Made by a program: the position numbers and the translations under genes. 64,000 nt of DNA, from assembly GCA_018296165.2 (NCBI GenBank), contig JACKQL020000084.1, forward strand, positions 1 through 64,000. The letters are read 5' to 3'. Source of the DNA: Termitomyces sp. T153 (taxonomy: Eukaryota; Basidiomycota; Agaricomycetes; Agaricales; Lyophyllaceae). Under the pieces are notes generated by a model, which was not told where the DNA came from, searched no databases, and saw only the letters and a program-made list of their open reading frames with translations. Of the stretch, positions 21,992-34,455 are shown piece by piece; position 1 is the stretch's first letter; each line of letters starts with the position of its first letter.

Positions 21992-22277
21992 TGTTAGGTT
22001 CAGCTAACCCAGGGTGTAAGGCTTGATCACACAACTGGCAGAAGGAGATCCAAAGTATATTTAGTACTGTACAGTGGCTACAGACATAACCACTCACCTG
22101 GCAGATGGAGATCCAAAGAGAACAAATCTGTGGAACTCCCTAGGCCAGGTGTGATGCTTCAGAGGCATCAGAAGTGTGAGAAACAACTGTACAGTATGAC
22201 AGAAAAGAAAAGACAAGTGATGTGTCAGCAATTGGTCTCAATTGGCTAGGATAAGGATATGTTTGGCTCTCCTAACA
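21992..22277 (-). repeat. LTR-like repeat with TGTTAGG...CCTAACA ends
   Basis: Perfect 7-bp inverted ends bound 286 bp. The interior is homologous, in opposite orientation, to about 39105-39340. No target duplication is visible, so it may be one end of a larger decayed element. Confidence 0.5.
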
Positions 22278-22424
22278 ACTGTATTCCTATCTGATTACTT
22301 GTCTTAGGCTGCTAACTTGCAGAGAGATAGCTCTTCTGAGAGATGCATGCCAGCAGAGACAATCACACTACCTTTCCAAATTCCTTGCCCATATTCTTCC
22401 TCTGATTAACAAATACCTCATCTC

Positions 22425-22982
22425 TGACAGGTGTAGGTGACCATGGGGGCTCAGCTTAACTGGGTGAGTCCTTCCTAGGTGGATGCAATGTTCTGCACTG
22501 ATAACCTAGCATTCTGGAGGGTCTGGACTTCACCAATGTAGCTGAGCCCCTGTGGCCAGCAGAACCTGACAGAATGCTACTCTATGACTTATATACCAAC
22601 TACTGGAACTCCTCTGAGAATAGTGGGTCTGATGGCAGGGCTTGTTGGGGCTACACAGAGTTGATGGGTGTTGGTTACAATTAGTTGGCAGGCCACAGTG
22701 ATATACTGATGGGATCAGATGGGAACATGGGCTGCCCTGGGGTCAGCATGATGTTCCAGACTCGATTGGGTAAGCCATGGTAGCAAGTCAGTGACATATG
22801 CCAGAGTCAGGAACAGTGTTGGGAGGTTTCATGGGCTCAGGAGGAGAAGGGGAAACATTGGGGCCTGCAGAGAATGCATCAGAGTTTGCCAGGGGGGCCA
22901 TCAGGGTTTGGTGTTGGGGGAAACTCTGGAGAAGCAGAGTGGCTTGGGGAGAGGTGCAGAGGTCTGGGGACAGGTCATGACA
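22425..22982 (-). mobile_element. Decayed, rearranged LTR of the solo-LTR family
   Basis: 22425-22500 and 22572-22982 follow the solo LTR at 31004-32150 in order (GGGGCTCAG, GGCGAGTCCTT-like, GATACTGATGGGATCA-like, GGGGGCC) but with CpGs changed to TpG/CpA. It ends in TGACA at 22982. A 70-bp inverted LTR end lies between the two parts. Confidence 0.6.
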
Positions 22983-23103
22983 ACACCTATTTCAAGGGTC
23001 ACTGTCATGACCCATTCTATTCCCCCCCTTCCCTTCACCATTATCCAACCTCAGATTCTACACAGTCCCTCTCTAGATCTCAGCCACACCCCCAGATCTT
23101 AGC

Positions 23104-23157
23104 CACAGTCCTGTTTCAGCCACAGTCCTGTTTCAGCCACAGTCCTGTTTCAGCCAC
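23104..23157. repeat. 17-bp repeat, about 3 copies
   Basis: CACAGTCCTGTTTCAGC repeated in tandem. Confidence 0.85.
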
Positions 23158-23210
23158 ATCCAGGTTTTAGCCACCTCTAGGACCGCTTTTCCTGTTCCAG
23201 ATCATTCCCA

Positions 23211-23430
23211 CAGGCACAGATCACTTCCAGGTTCCAGATCACTTCCACAAGTTCCAGATCACTTCCACAGGTTCCAGATCACTTCCACAGGTTCCAGATC
23301 ACTTCCACAGGTTCCAGATCACTTCCACAGGTTCCAGATCACTTCCACAGGTTCCAGATCACTTCCACCTGTTTAAGATCACTTCCACCTGTTCCAGATC
23401 ACTTCCACCTGTTCAAGATCACTTCTAGGA
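23211..23430. repeat. 20-bp minisatellite, about 10-11 copies
   Basis: Unit GTTCCAGATCACTTCCACAG, exact in the middle and diverging at the ends (CCTGTT, TTTAAG variants). Confidence 0.92.
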
Positions 23431-23801
23431 TTGCTTCCCTTGTTCCAGATTGCTTTCTCATGACTTAGATCACTTCCTGCTATGACTTAGATCACTTCCA
23501 TCTTCTCCTTTTGGCAGTGTCCTACAGCTATATAAGGTCCCTTAGTCTGTAGCTACACCCCAGCCTTGACATTACCTGATATCGTGTTTGTGTTCTGTTG
23601 TTATCTGATCTTCTCTCCATTCATTACTCGCTCTCATTTCTTAGTTTCTTAGTCTCTTTCCCTATTTACATACTTGCTGTTGGCATCACCTCCCCAAGGT
23701 GGTTTTGGCTCCTGTAAGAGTCCTCCTCCAGGACTGTGGTCCTGACAGTCACTCTGCAGTCATTGTCACTTTAATCCTTATCATTAACTCACCAGTCACC
23801 T

Positions 23802-24180
23802 ATGTCCCAATCTACCTCTGTTGTTTCCATGCATGGCATTCATATGCCTGACCCTAGTGCTAGTACTGGCCAACCCTCATACTACCATAGCTCTTGTCCA
23901 AGCAATCATCATGCAGATGATTATCTTTGGTTTCCTTAGTCTCCCAATCCTTTAGGCCATGCTGCTGGCCAAACTCCACTGAGAAACATTGCAAACTCTT
24001 TCAGTCATCTCTCTTTCATTATGAGCAATCTTTCCACCCTTGCTGGCTCTTTTAACTCACTATGCACAGAGTTGGCTGAGACATGCAACACCTTTTTAAG
24101 CATGAATCACCTGACACATTGACAATACCAATTCCACATCCTCAATTCCAGCAATAAAACTAGGAGTCACATTTGACCTT
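23802..24180 (+). pseudogene. Retrotransposon Gag N-terminal fragment
   Basis: An ATG 54 bp after the LTR opens a Ser/His/Pro-rich frame (MSQSTSVVSMHGIHMPD and onward) with a stop at 23938 and further stops; position and composition suit the start of gag. No capsid motif is visible. Confidence 0.45.
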
Positions 24181-27100
24181 CTTATTGTGCATTAGAGAAG
24201 CACAGATTGTGACTGGAAAAGAGCTTTTATATGTGTTCAAATATAACAACCCAGCACAATTTGTAAATGAAGTGGACTTGTAACTCACAACCTCTCTCAG
24301 CCAAACCCAATGCCCCACTCTTCTTCAGGAAGATAGAAGCACAGTTAAGCAATGTGTTCCTTAGTGTTTTACATGCAGACCACATCCAACTTGTCTGGTA
24401 CCATCTCAGTTTTGTAGGAGTGATACCCCTTATAGTGGTGGTGCTGGTAGCAGCATAGGGTGGTGGTGGAGCAGAGCATACAACAACTCTAAAAAAATCA
24501 AAGTTTCAGTAGCAATGATGTACCTATTTGTGTGAGGATGTAGCATGTAGGAAAATCCTCTTAGCATTGAGGAAAAGCAAGCAGGAATAGTTAGCTAGCT
24601 GTTGTAAGTTGGCAAGCTGTTGCAAGTCATCAAAATTTAAAACAAACAATGTTGTGAGGGTAGGGTAGGTGACTTGGGTACTTGTTGTCATGCACATCAA
24701 TGCATGGTAGGTGGGGAACCCTTCCTATATCATAATAACTACATTGAAGAGGCCATTGTTGGCTATGCCCAGATCTTAAAAAGTGGGAGACATGGGGTAG
24801 CAGTGAAGTTGGAGCTGAAAATTTATTGTTGAAGCTGGGACATCTGGATGACATTGACTAAGTCAAGTAGCAAGTGACTTCATATGTTGTACATACTATA
24901 ATTATATTTTTGTGGCTGGCAATGCAAGTCCTGCCAAAGTTTGTGAACTGATAATGGCATTGTTGCAGCTGAAGGGCACAAGGAAAAAAGAGCTGGAAGG
25001 AGGACAAGAGTAGTCAGTAGTGATTTGAGGCAGTAGCCTACCCTACATATCTTAGCAGAAGTCAACAGCAATGGACACTCAAGTCCACAAACTTGATGTT
25101 CATGGGCTCAGGTAATGACATAACATGCCAGACCAAGGGACTTCCACAAATCAAACAACATTATAAAGGGTTTTATATATGTTGGGCTGCATTGTATATT
25201 AATGAAGGATAGAGTAATGTAGGAGCCACAGCTCATAAGATTGTGGTAGTGGGCTTGTGGAGAGGGCAGGACAGAGCTGACAACTGTCAAAAACAAACAA
25301 CTTATGTACTCTGTGAACCCACTATTCAGGTCTCCTGATAGCCCTCAATGCAACTCAGAAGTCCCTCAAGTTCCTCCTGCATGCAGTTATCCTGTTCTAA
25401 CAGTATAGAGAATGAGCTACAAGTAGCAATGATAATAACCTATATATGCATTAGTGAAGAGTGAGGGCACAGAGATGAATGGATTATTGACTGTTCTAGC
25501 CACTTTCTTGCTAAGTGTCTTGAAGATTGCAGTGTTATTGTTCTCAAAAGATGGCAATGAACTCAGTTCCCCATCATCAAGTATCCTATGGATGAAGATG
25601 GTGTCAACAATGCTGGAGCAGTGAGATCAAAAGTTCATATGATATGGCCTGCACCTTCAAAGCAATATAGGAGTTCTGTGAAAATGAGTGCACTCATGGC
25701 AAATACCAACATGACAAGAAACAAAATTAGTACACTTGTTGTGCTCAGCAGGTGTGGGGGTTCTTTTGCCAACTGCATTAAGCCTTTCTGCATGGTGGGC
25801 ACACCACACTATTATGGGGGGCCTTGGCCTTAAATGCAGGGGAAAAACATGAGCATACAGAGTGCATTGGAGAGATAATGAAGCAAAACAAAATTGCTTC
25901 AATAAATAATTCAAATTCTGTCTATTGACATGGTAACAAGACCTTCAACATGGTCAAGCTGGTTCTTTCACCTTACTCCACCTACTTATGGATACTAGGA
26001 ATATTTTACAATGTCACTAAGTCCATAACACAAGTCACAATAAATCTGCAAGGAAAGTTTTATTATACAACACTAAAGCTTGAGCAGGAGTCATAATTTT
26101 TTTACTATTTTCCATCTAATATACCACATTTTTGATCTTCTACATAGTCTAGTTTAATGATAAAAATGATTTGACTGCTAGAAATTGTGTTTCAACAAGC
26201 AAGGTTGCTTGGAAGGGTGGAGTGAAATGCTAGTGAAACTTAAGCCACTGGCCTGAACAACCTGTATCATTAAAAAGTGGAAGTTTGTCAGACAAACTTG
26301 TCATCCCATGGTCAAATCTGCATTTGCACCTGGATTTTTACTCTTCTACACAGTATATTTTTCACCTGTCCAAGCAAATTTCATATGATCTAAGTTGTCA
26401 ACTTCATTAGTTAAATTGGATGAAGATATGCCCAAGCCATTTCCAACAACATCCAACATACAATTTGAAGTAATGAGACTATTATCTTCATTATAACATC
26501 CAGATTTCTACTATTTTTTTTTGTATGCAAGTAAAATGCAAATCTGCTGCCACAGAAGAGGGTAGTAAAAAGCTAGCTAGCATTGTGGTTTCCCCTCTGA
26601 GCAGTTGTTTTTTGACATCTGAAAGCTTATAATATATGAAAAACCACTTGATAAGTTGTCTTGCTTTAAGACAGTCTTTTTGAGTGCAGTCAAGCTGGAG
26701 TAATATGATAGCATGCAGTCTTGACCTGTCAGAATATCCTCACTCAGACAGTGCCTTTGCAATTTTAAATAAATGCATAAGCACAGTAAATTAAGAATAC
26801 TATTAAAAGTCAATACATTTGAAACATGTGTTATGTTCCATTTTATTGTGAATTGATCACAATAAGAAAACAGAATATGATAATGAGATAAATCAACTGA
26901 TTTAAGTTATCAATGGGTTACAAAAAGTTATGGTAAAAAAATGCAAGAAAGCATGTGAGCATCATTTGAAATGCTGCTCTATGATTGGCATTTGTGAGGA
27001 GGGAGCTTCTAACAAATAAATGATATATGCCATAGATGTTGTTACAAATAGTTAATGTACAATAAAAATGTCCACTGCAACAAATCATTGGCTCAAGGCA

Positions 27101-27619
27101 TAATTACAATATGAAGTGTATTGAGTTGCATAATTCTGAACAAGCAATCTATGAGCACAACATAGAGATAAAATGAAATAATAAGGTTATAGAGTCATTT
27201 GAGGTTTCAAAACTACTAATTTGAGGTCCCAAAGCTCATCATTGACTTTTTCTGGATCATAGAAACTACTAATAAATAAGTCAGTCCTTGTGAAAGCTTC
27301 TGGTATGCTTGAGATTTAAGAATAACAAGAATTCAAAACTGAATGTTCATATCTACTTGAATAAATGTGCTAAATTTGTTGGTGTCAATGTGATAAGGGT
27401 GCAAAGTTCTGCCAATAGATGTAAGTCCCCATTGCATGTCCATTAAATAATAGTTTTCATCTCATTTGCAACTACTTCTATCAAGTATTTTTTCCCATGC
27501 ATTTGAGCAGCTTTAGTAAGATTGTGGCAAAAAGGAGTTGTGAATAACAAAATTATATAGAGCATTAATAGCTTTGCAATTTAATAAGTAAAAAGCATTT
27601 AATAGATCTTTGAGCTGCA
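24181..27619. other. Gene-free decayed DNA
   Basis: CpG-poor DNA with rising A+T content. Only short frames, none recognised on either strand. Confidence 0.5.
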
Positions 27620-27821
27620 TTATTCTCTCTTAATAGTTAGCTTTAACATTTCTAAGAGGTAAGGCAACAGATTTATCTAACAGAACATATCTGTGTTTCA
27701 TGTAAACTAATCTTGAATTTTTATTTTCAAATACAATTATTATTCTCTTTTAATAGTTAGCTTTAACATTTTCAAGAAGTAGGGCAACAGATTTATCTAA
27801 CAGAACATATCTGTGTTTCAT
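27620..27821. repeat. ~82-bp sequence repeated at 120-bp spacing
   Basis: TATTCTCT...TAATAGTTAGCTTTAACAT through ACATATCTGTGTTTCAT occurs at 27620-27701 and again at 27740-27821. Confidence 0.85.
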
Positions 27822-27829
27822 ACCACTGC

Positions 27830-30590
27830 AATATGAATTAATTTTAAATTTACTCTTTTAAATATGTTAAATTAATCTTGTACTCTTCAATTACTTTATT
27901 TTTATTTCTAATTATTTAATAAGAAAAAAGAAGTTTTTAGCATTAGGATTTTTTATTCTCTTGCCAATTAATTATTAGTAATAAAGAATCTCAATAAGTT
28001 TTATTCTATTTATTCTCTTATAAATTCATTAAACTCTTTATTAATTCAGTAATTAATAATTCTGGCTTTTTATTAATGCCAAGAGACTTAAATTAATAAT
28101 ACATAGTTTTTTAGTCTATTAGTCTGAAAAAAAAGGAGTTATTGATTTTTAGCTCCTTTATATTATTATTATTTTTTTATAAAAAAAAAGAGTTGGAGGC
28201 TTTTAAATGTATTCTCTCTTAAAGAGGGTTTTCCTAAACCAAAAGAACTAACAAGGAGGCTGGATTATGACTGCTCATTTAAACTAAAAAAATCTTCTCA
28301 GCATTTAAAAAATTACATATTATGTACTGTGTACTATGTAGAGAAGAAATTGATAAAAAAAGGTATTCTTTTAGTTTTTTTTGTTGTTATTAGTAGAAAA
28401 AAAAATTTAGAGTTATTAATCACTAGATTTTTTAATTCCAAACAAGAGTTTCTATAAAGGAATTAATAGAAAAAAGGCTAATACTAATTAAAATTCCAAA
28501 ATTAGTATAAAAAAAATTAGGTTTATACCAACTCAAAAACTTAAAGATATTTTTACAATTTTATTTTTCTCTTAAACTTATTTTTTTATCTTTTCTATGT
28601 AGGAGATAAGTAGAAAAAAGGCAAATTAACATTACATAATAAAGCTAAGTTATATTTAATCTCTCCATAATTTAAATTAGTAATAAACATAAACTGTTGA
28701 TTTTTTGATATAAGCCTCTTTTATTCATATAGTTATAAATACATAAAAGCTAAGAATTAATCAGAGGATTTTAATAAGAGATTATTAAAAGAGAGAGAAG
28801 AAATTCTTTAAAAATATAAAAATATAATGGAAGACTGTTATAGTTGTGTTGCAGCTTATCAAATTTAGAACACTCTAGTAACTCTACTTGTGCCAGTGTG
28901 GGTGTGCAAGATCATGTTGGTGCATGCCACATCATTTGCAGCAATTTGTATAAAGGTTAGCATTGAGAGCAATAAATAAAATAGAAGACAGAAGACAGAA
29001 CAATCTTGATCTAGATTTATCTTTTTGAATACATTTTATTAAATTTAATAATAGGGTGCTTAGCTTAATAGTAAAGTACTTAATTGTCAATTATAGTAGT
29101 TCCAATTTGAATTTGAAAGGGCTCATTATCAAAATTAACTTAAACATATTTTTTTAGTTTTTTTTTCTTTTTATTAAATTAGAATGATTTAGTTGTTTTT
29201 TCTTTCTATTTTTATTCTTTCATTTAGTTCCCTTGTTTTTTGTTTTTATTAACTCCTTTAAAAAAAAAGAATCCTTTTTATGAATTTAGTGCTCTATCAA
29301 AGAGTTATTATTCACTGGATCTTTTTTTAAAAAAGGAGGGTTTATAAAAACTCAAAATTAACCTCTTTTTATTCCAACTAGGAGAAAACTCCAAGTATTA
29401 ATGCCTTTACCTCTGAATTCATAAAAAAGGAAATTAAAAATGCCTAAATAATCCTTCAACCCTTCTTTGTTAATCTAAGAGAGGAAAATTTCAGAACTAA
29501 TCTCTTGTCTTTTAAAATAATTCAAAACAAAAAATTAATAATATATAGTTTTTTAGTAGACTCAAAAAACAAGAGATTTAGAATTTGTTGATCGGAAAAT
29601 TCATAAGTCTTTATATTTTTGATAGGTTAAAGAATTTTGAATGGATTTTCTTTTTTTTATTTCTTGCTCCTTCTTTATAATGTTAAGAGCCATGAGTAAC
29701 AAAGACAAAAAAGTTAGAGAATTATTAAGAACTCTTTTTATCAATTCAGTTTATTAATTCTAAGAATGTATTAAAAAGCTTTCAACTCTTTTTTTTTGTC
29801 TAACAAGAGATGGGGAAATAAAAACAACAAAATGTCTATAAATAACAGCCAGAGAATTTTCTCTTTTAAAAAGAGGCTAAATAGAAAATAAAAATAAATT
29901 AAAAAAGATATAGAATGCAAAATTATCCTTACTAAACTGAAAATTGAGAAAACTACATAAAATTTTTATTTTGCTTTTAGTTTTATTTTTTTAGGTTAAA
30001 CTTACAACCTAAAAAAACCTAGCTTTAGTTTTAGAATATTTTTTTTTCAATAATAGGAGGCCTTATTAATAATATGAAAAATAGAGTCCCTTTTGGATTT
30101 TTTTCTTAATTGGAGGCTTTTTAATGCTTTATAGCAGAGAAGATTTTTTAATTGGACAAAAGAGATTTGTCTCTTAAATAATGAGTTGAGGAGATTATTA
30201 AGGCTTTTTTTAGATTAAAAACTTTAAACTTTTAACTCTTGTTATCATTTTGTAGGAGCTGTAAAAAGAAAGATTTATAGAATTAAAAATATAAAAATGG
30301 TTTTATGTTATTAATTTTTATTTTAAATCCTACTTAGAAAATGCTGTATTATTAGTAATTTTATATGTTATATGATTATTAGCTATGTTTGCTAATATTA
30401 TTATATCTTAAACAAGAAATAAATATTTTTTTTCATGATAGCACAACTTTTTACTAATTTATATATATAATATTTAATGTAATAAAACCTGATATTTAAC
30501 CCTCTCTTCTCAATTTTTCTTGTTGATTATTATACAGTCCTATGGCTCCTACTTTTTTGTGTTTTTATATAAGTTATAAATTTGTAGAAT
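27830..30590. other. Extremely A+T-rich, gene-free block (possible mitochondrial insertion)
   Basis: Long runs of A and T, roughly three quarters A+T or more by eye, no open frames of note. A less A+T-rich interruption at about 28840-28990 looks like ordinary transposon DNA. It holds the tRNA-Asp-like sequence at 29054. Confidence 0.5.
29054..29125 (+). pseudogene. tRNA-Asp(GUC)-like sequence, mitochondrial type, decayed
   Basis: GGGTGCTTAGCTTAATAGTA, anticodon region CTTAATTGTCAATTA and TTTGAAT T-loop give a cloverleaf of 72 nt with anticodon GTC. The acceptor has one mismatch, the T-stem one, and the anticodon stem two. The layout follows fungal mitochondrial trnD rather than nuclear tRNA-Asp (which starts TCC). 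Confidence 0.5.
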
Positions 30591-30599
30591 TATTAATAC

Positions 30600-33500
30600 T
30601 TTTCCTTATAAAGATCTTCAAAGACTACCAGCTCTATCTAAAGCTTGAGAAGTGTGAATTTGAGCAGACCAAGGTGAAGTACTCTGGTTTTGATCATCTT
30701 GCATAGAATGGCTAAGATGGACCCCATTAAAGTGATGAGTGTAGCAGAGTGGCTTAAGCCTAAGAACATAAAGAAAATACAAGCCTTTTTCAAGTTTGTC
30801 AACTTTGAATGAATGTTCATACAGAATTTTTCTACCATGCATCCCTTCTTTGACCTCACTGTCAAGGGAACAGCATGGCAGTGGGAGTCCTCATAGCAAG
30901 CTGCCTTTGACATCCTCAAGCAAGCTATTACTTCAAAACCCATCTTCCTATTCTTAGATGATGATTCTCCCTTCTATGTTGAAGCTGATAGCTCTGACTT
31001 TGCTGTCAGGTTCTGCTGACCTCGGGGGCTCAGCTGCACTGGGCGAGTCCTTACTAGGTGGGCGTGATCCCCTTGTACTGGTAACTGAACACTCGAAAAT
31101 GTTCTGGGCACTGATGGCTTGTGCGGATAGTTGGTGGGATGTGATTCGGACAGATCCGGGGAGGTCCAGAGAAGTCGGATTGCGAGGAAACAGGACGGTC
31201 TTGGTGGGGTTCAGGCAGAAGACCATATGGGAGATTCACGGAAGCGAAGGAGTAGGCGGCTGTGTGATCAATGGGAGCAGAGCCAGGGTTTGATGGGAGA
31301 TCAATTGGAGTTGATGGAGTCCGGGACCGAGCAAAGAGCGAGGTTCGGACCTGGTGAAAGAGTGTCAGGGTTTGTGATCGTAACCGCGGAGTTTGTGAGG
31401 TTGTTAAGGTTGATGAGACTTGGGCACAATGGCTGGATGGAGTCACCGAGACAGCGTCAGACGAAATGGAATGGAGTCGATATGGAACAAGAGTAGATTC
31501 AAGTGGAGATACGAAACAATAACGAGAACAATAACAAAATGGAGACGAGACAAGACTGGGAGACTGAGATAAGACCGGGAGACTGAGAGTAAGGAGAACG
31601 AGACACGAAACACGAAACACGAAACACAAAAAGGAAACAATCAGACCATAGGTAACATTAAGCAATCGCAAGACTAGAGTACAAAAAGCTACTTGATGGC
31701 TTATATACTGACTACCAGAGAACTTCGGGGTACATCAGCTGCGGTGGCGGGGCTTGGCGGAGCTTGACGGAGTGGGCGGGTGTCGGTTGCGATTGAGGAT
31801 CGGGCTGCGCTGATACGTTGATGGGATCATTTGGGAACGCGGATGCCCCAAGGTTGTTGTGATACTCCGGAAGGGGTCAGAGGAACCAGGGTGTTGAGTT
31901 GATGATGGGTGGTGAAGATCGGGAACAGGGGGGGTGGTTCTCGGGGTTTGGAAGATCCAGGGTAAGTGTCAGTGGCTGCGGGGAAGGCGTCAAAGTTGGC
32001 CAGGGGGCCGTCGGAGTTAGCTGGGGAGGCGTCAGAGTTAGCCGAAATAGGCGCGGGGCATATGCAGAAGTTTGGTGGAGTGTCGGGGGTTTTTTGGGGG
32101 ATCGGGGGTTGCTGGACGATGTGTGGGGGTTCAGGGGACGGGTTGTGACATTTGCCATAGTAGCAGTCCTCTCCTAGCAGTCCTCTTCTAGCAGTAAAAG
32201 GAGGATGGCAAGTGGTACTCCATAGCCTTCAACTTTAAGAGCCTTGATGCATGGAATGGAACTATAAGATCCATGACAAAGAGATGCTTGCTATTGTTTA
32301 GTCTTTTGATAAATAGTGGCATTTCATTGAGGATGCATGACATAAGTTTGAAGTCTGGACAGACTATAAGAACCTCAAGTATTTCTATACAGCTAAGAAG
32401 CTGAATTGACACCAAGCTTGGTAGTCCCTGTATATAGCCAACTTTGACTTCTTGCTGTATCACAAACTTGGAGGGAGCATAGACAAACCAGATACATTGT
32501 CTAGGCAGGCTGATCATGGCATGGGTGCAGTGTATAATGACAACATTGTTCTCCTCAAGCCTAAGCTCTTTGCTATTTGTGCTCTAGAAGGGATTGTGGT
32601 TCAACAGGATGAGGCAAACATCTTCAAGGACATTTAGAGAGAAAAATCAAGAGAGTGTGCAAGAAAATGCAGTGGCCTAGGCTTCCCAGGCTCTACAAGC
32701 TTGATAAGCCAGTGGAGTCAAGTCAGTGCATGCAGATGAATGAGGTCTTTAGGAGGGATTTTTAAACTTCCAAAAACACATTTACATGCCTAACATTCTA
32801 GAACTCCACCAACACATTGTAAAGCAACACCATAAATCTTGTGTTGTGTAGCTGTACATCCTGAAAGGTGAAAAATGCTAGAGCTGGTATCTCAGAACTA
32901 CTGATGGCCTCAAATATCCCAGTATGTAGGCACCTACACTAGCACTTATGATTTCTATTTCTGCACCAAGCCTTGTTGCTAGTCACTCATGGGTCAGATC
33001 CACCCTCTCCCCATTACAGCTGCTTGCTGGAGTATTGCATCAGCGAATTTCATTGTTGAATTCTCTGATGCTCATGGGTACAATGTTGTAATAATAGTAG
33101 TGGACCTCTATGGTAAATGTGCTCACTTCATCCCTACCCATATAATGTGCTCTACTTTGGAAGCAGTTAGCCTGTATTGGAAGAATGTCTGGAAGCTCAA
33201 TGGTCTGTCAGATTAGTATGTCTCTAACTGAGGCCCCCAGTTTGAGGCAGAGTTTCCTCAGAAGCTGTACCACCTACTGGAATTGAAGCTCCATACCATC
33301 ACAGCCTATCACCCTCAGCCAGATGAGCAGACAGAACATGTTAACTAAGAACTGGAACAGTACCTCCATCTGTTTTGTCATGAGGCAGGATGACTAGAAT
33401 GAGCTTCTGCTGGATGCTTAGTTCTAGTACAATAACCATATTCACTCTTTCATATAGATGACTCCATTTTTTCTGGACACTGAGAGGCACCCCTGCATAG

Positions 33501-34188
33501 GATTTGAACTTGAGCATGCCTCTCAGAGAATGACTGAATCAATGAATTTGTGGACAGAATGAAGAGGGTGTGGGAGGAGACAAAAGCAGCATTGGTGAAG
33601 GCCAAGGATAACATGACAAGGTACTATAATTTCTAGTAGATGCCAGCCTCTATATACAAGCCTAGAGACTATGTGTACTTGAATAGCTCAGACATTAAAA
33701 CAAAAAGGCCATTACAGAAAAGCTATTACATTGTCACTTTGGCCCTTTTATGGCAGAGAAGAAGGTAGGGCTATTAGCATACTGATTTATGCTCCTGATA
33801 GGCCTATGCCAAATGTACCCTGTCTTCAACATTATCAAGCTGTTTCCAGCTCCAGGGAACCCAATCCCTGGTCTTTAACCTAAGGCACTCCCACCACCAG
33901 TCCTGATTAACAATGATGAGGAGTATGAGGTGGAAAAAATCTTGAATGGCAGGATATTCTGGAGAAAGTTGCAGTTGAAGGTGAAATAGAAAGAATATGG
34001 CATTGAGGACATATCCTAGGAACTACAGGCCAACATACTGCACCAGTCTTGATTTGAGACTTCTATCACAGGCACCTCAGTGCACAAAAGGCAATTTGAG
34101 GCATTTACTCCATTTCAGAGGCTGACCAGGCAATCTGTGACTTTTTCTACCCACTATGTTGAGACACCACATGCTAGAGGGGGAGCAA
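30600..34188 (+). pseudogene. Ty3/gypsy chromovirus pol, decayed and interrupted
   Basis: Plus-strand blocks in order: end of reverse transcriptase (LKLEKCEFEQTKVKYSGF), start of RNase H (FYVEADSSDFA), then the solo LTR at 31004-32150, then the rest of RNase H (GGSIDKPDTLSRQADHGMGA). Next come integrase (FIVEFSDAHGYNVVIIVVDL, AYHPQPDEQTEHVN) and a C-terminal chromodomain (EEYEVEKILNGRIFWRKL). Stops and frameshifts are numerous. Gag, protease and most of reverse transcriptase are absent upstream, where the A+T-rich block begins. A purine tract (AGAGGGGGAGCA) precedes the 3' LTR start. Confidence 0.82.
31004..32150 (-). mobile_element. Solo LTR, 1147 bp, CpG-rich
   Basis: Ends TGTCAGG...TTGTGACA and is flanked by the 5-bp direct repeat TTTGC (30999-31003 and 32151-32155). 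It sits inside the RNase H reading frame of an older gypsy element; excising it rejoins GAC-TTT-GCC. The TATA box lies on the minus strand (GTATATAAG, about 31700-31709), so the LTR points leftwards. Unlike its host element it retains many CpGs. Confidence 0.9.
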
Positions 34189-34334
34189 TGTCAAGGAATG
34201 TCCCATTTGTCCCTGACTCCTCCTCCAGTTCTTGCTGGATTCCCCCCATTATAGTTATTCTTTATTCTCCTTTCTTTTTCCTCTTTATTGGTCCTACTTT
34301 CAGCCCTCATGCTATACTGGTTTTTTGTCAATAA
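34189..34334 (+). mobile_element. Start of a 3' LTR (TGTCAAGG...)
   Basis: Follows the purine tract at the end of the gypsy pol; the distal end could not be found. Confidence 0.45.
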
Positions 34335-34455
34335 TCCATAATATATGTGATCACTCTAAGGAAAGTGGCTGTATGCCTATTATATGCAATGATTTTGGAT
34401 TGTGCTGACTTAAATTTGTCAGCTGCTGACCAAGAACCTTCTTTTTTGGGTAAAT

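Larger units (their letters stand above)
23003..23747 (+). mobile_element. LTR (TGTCATGACC...GGTCCTGACA), 745 bp
   Basis: Inverted termini TGTCA/TGACA, a TATA box (CTATATAAGG at 23528-23537) about two-thirds in, and a gag start shortly after the 3' end identify a long terminal repeat of a retrotransposon on the plus strand. It contains a minisatellite. Confidence 0.62.

Noticed and set aside
27620..27830. tRNA-Met-like look of ACATATCTGTGTTTCATACC
   Set aside because: No acceptor or T-arm pairing could be made around it.
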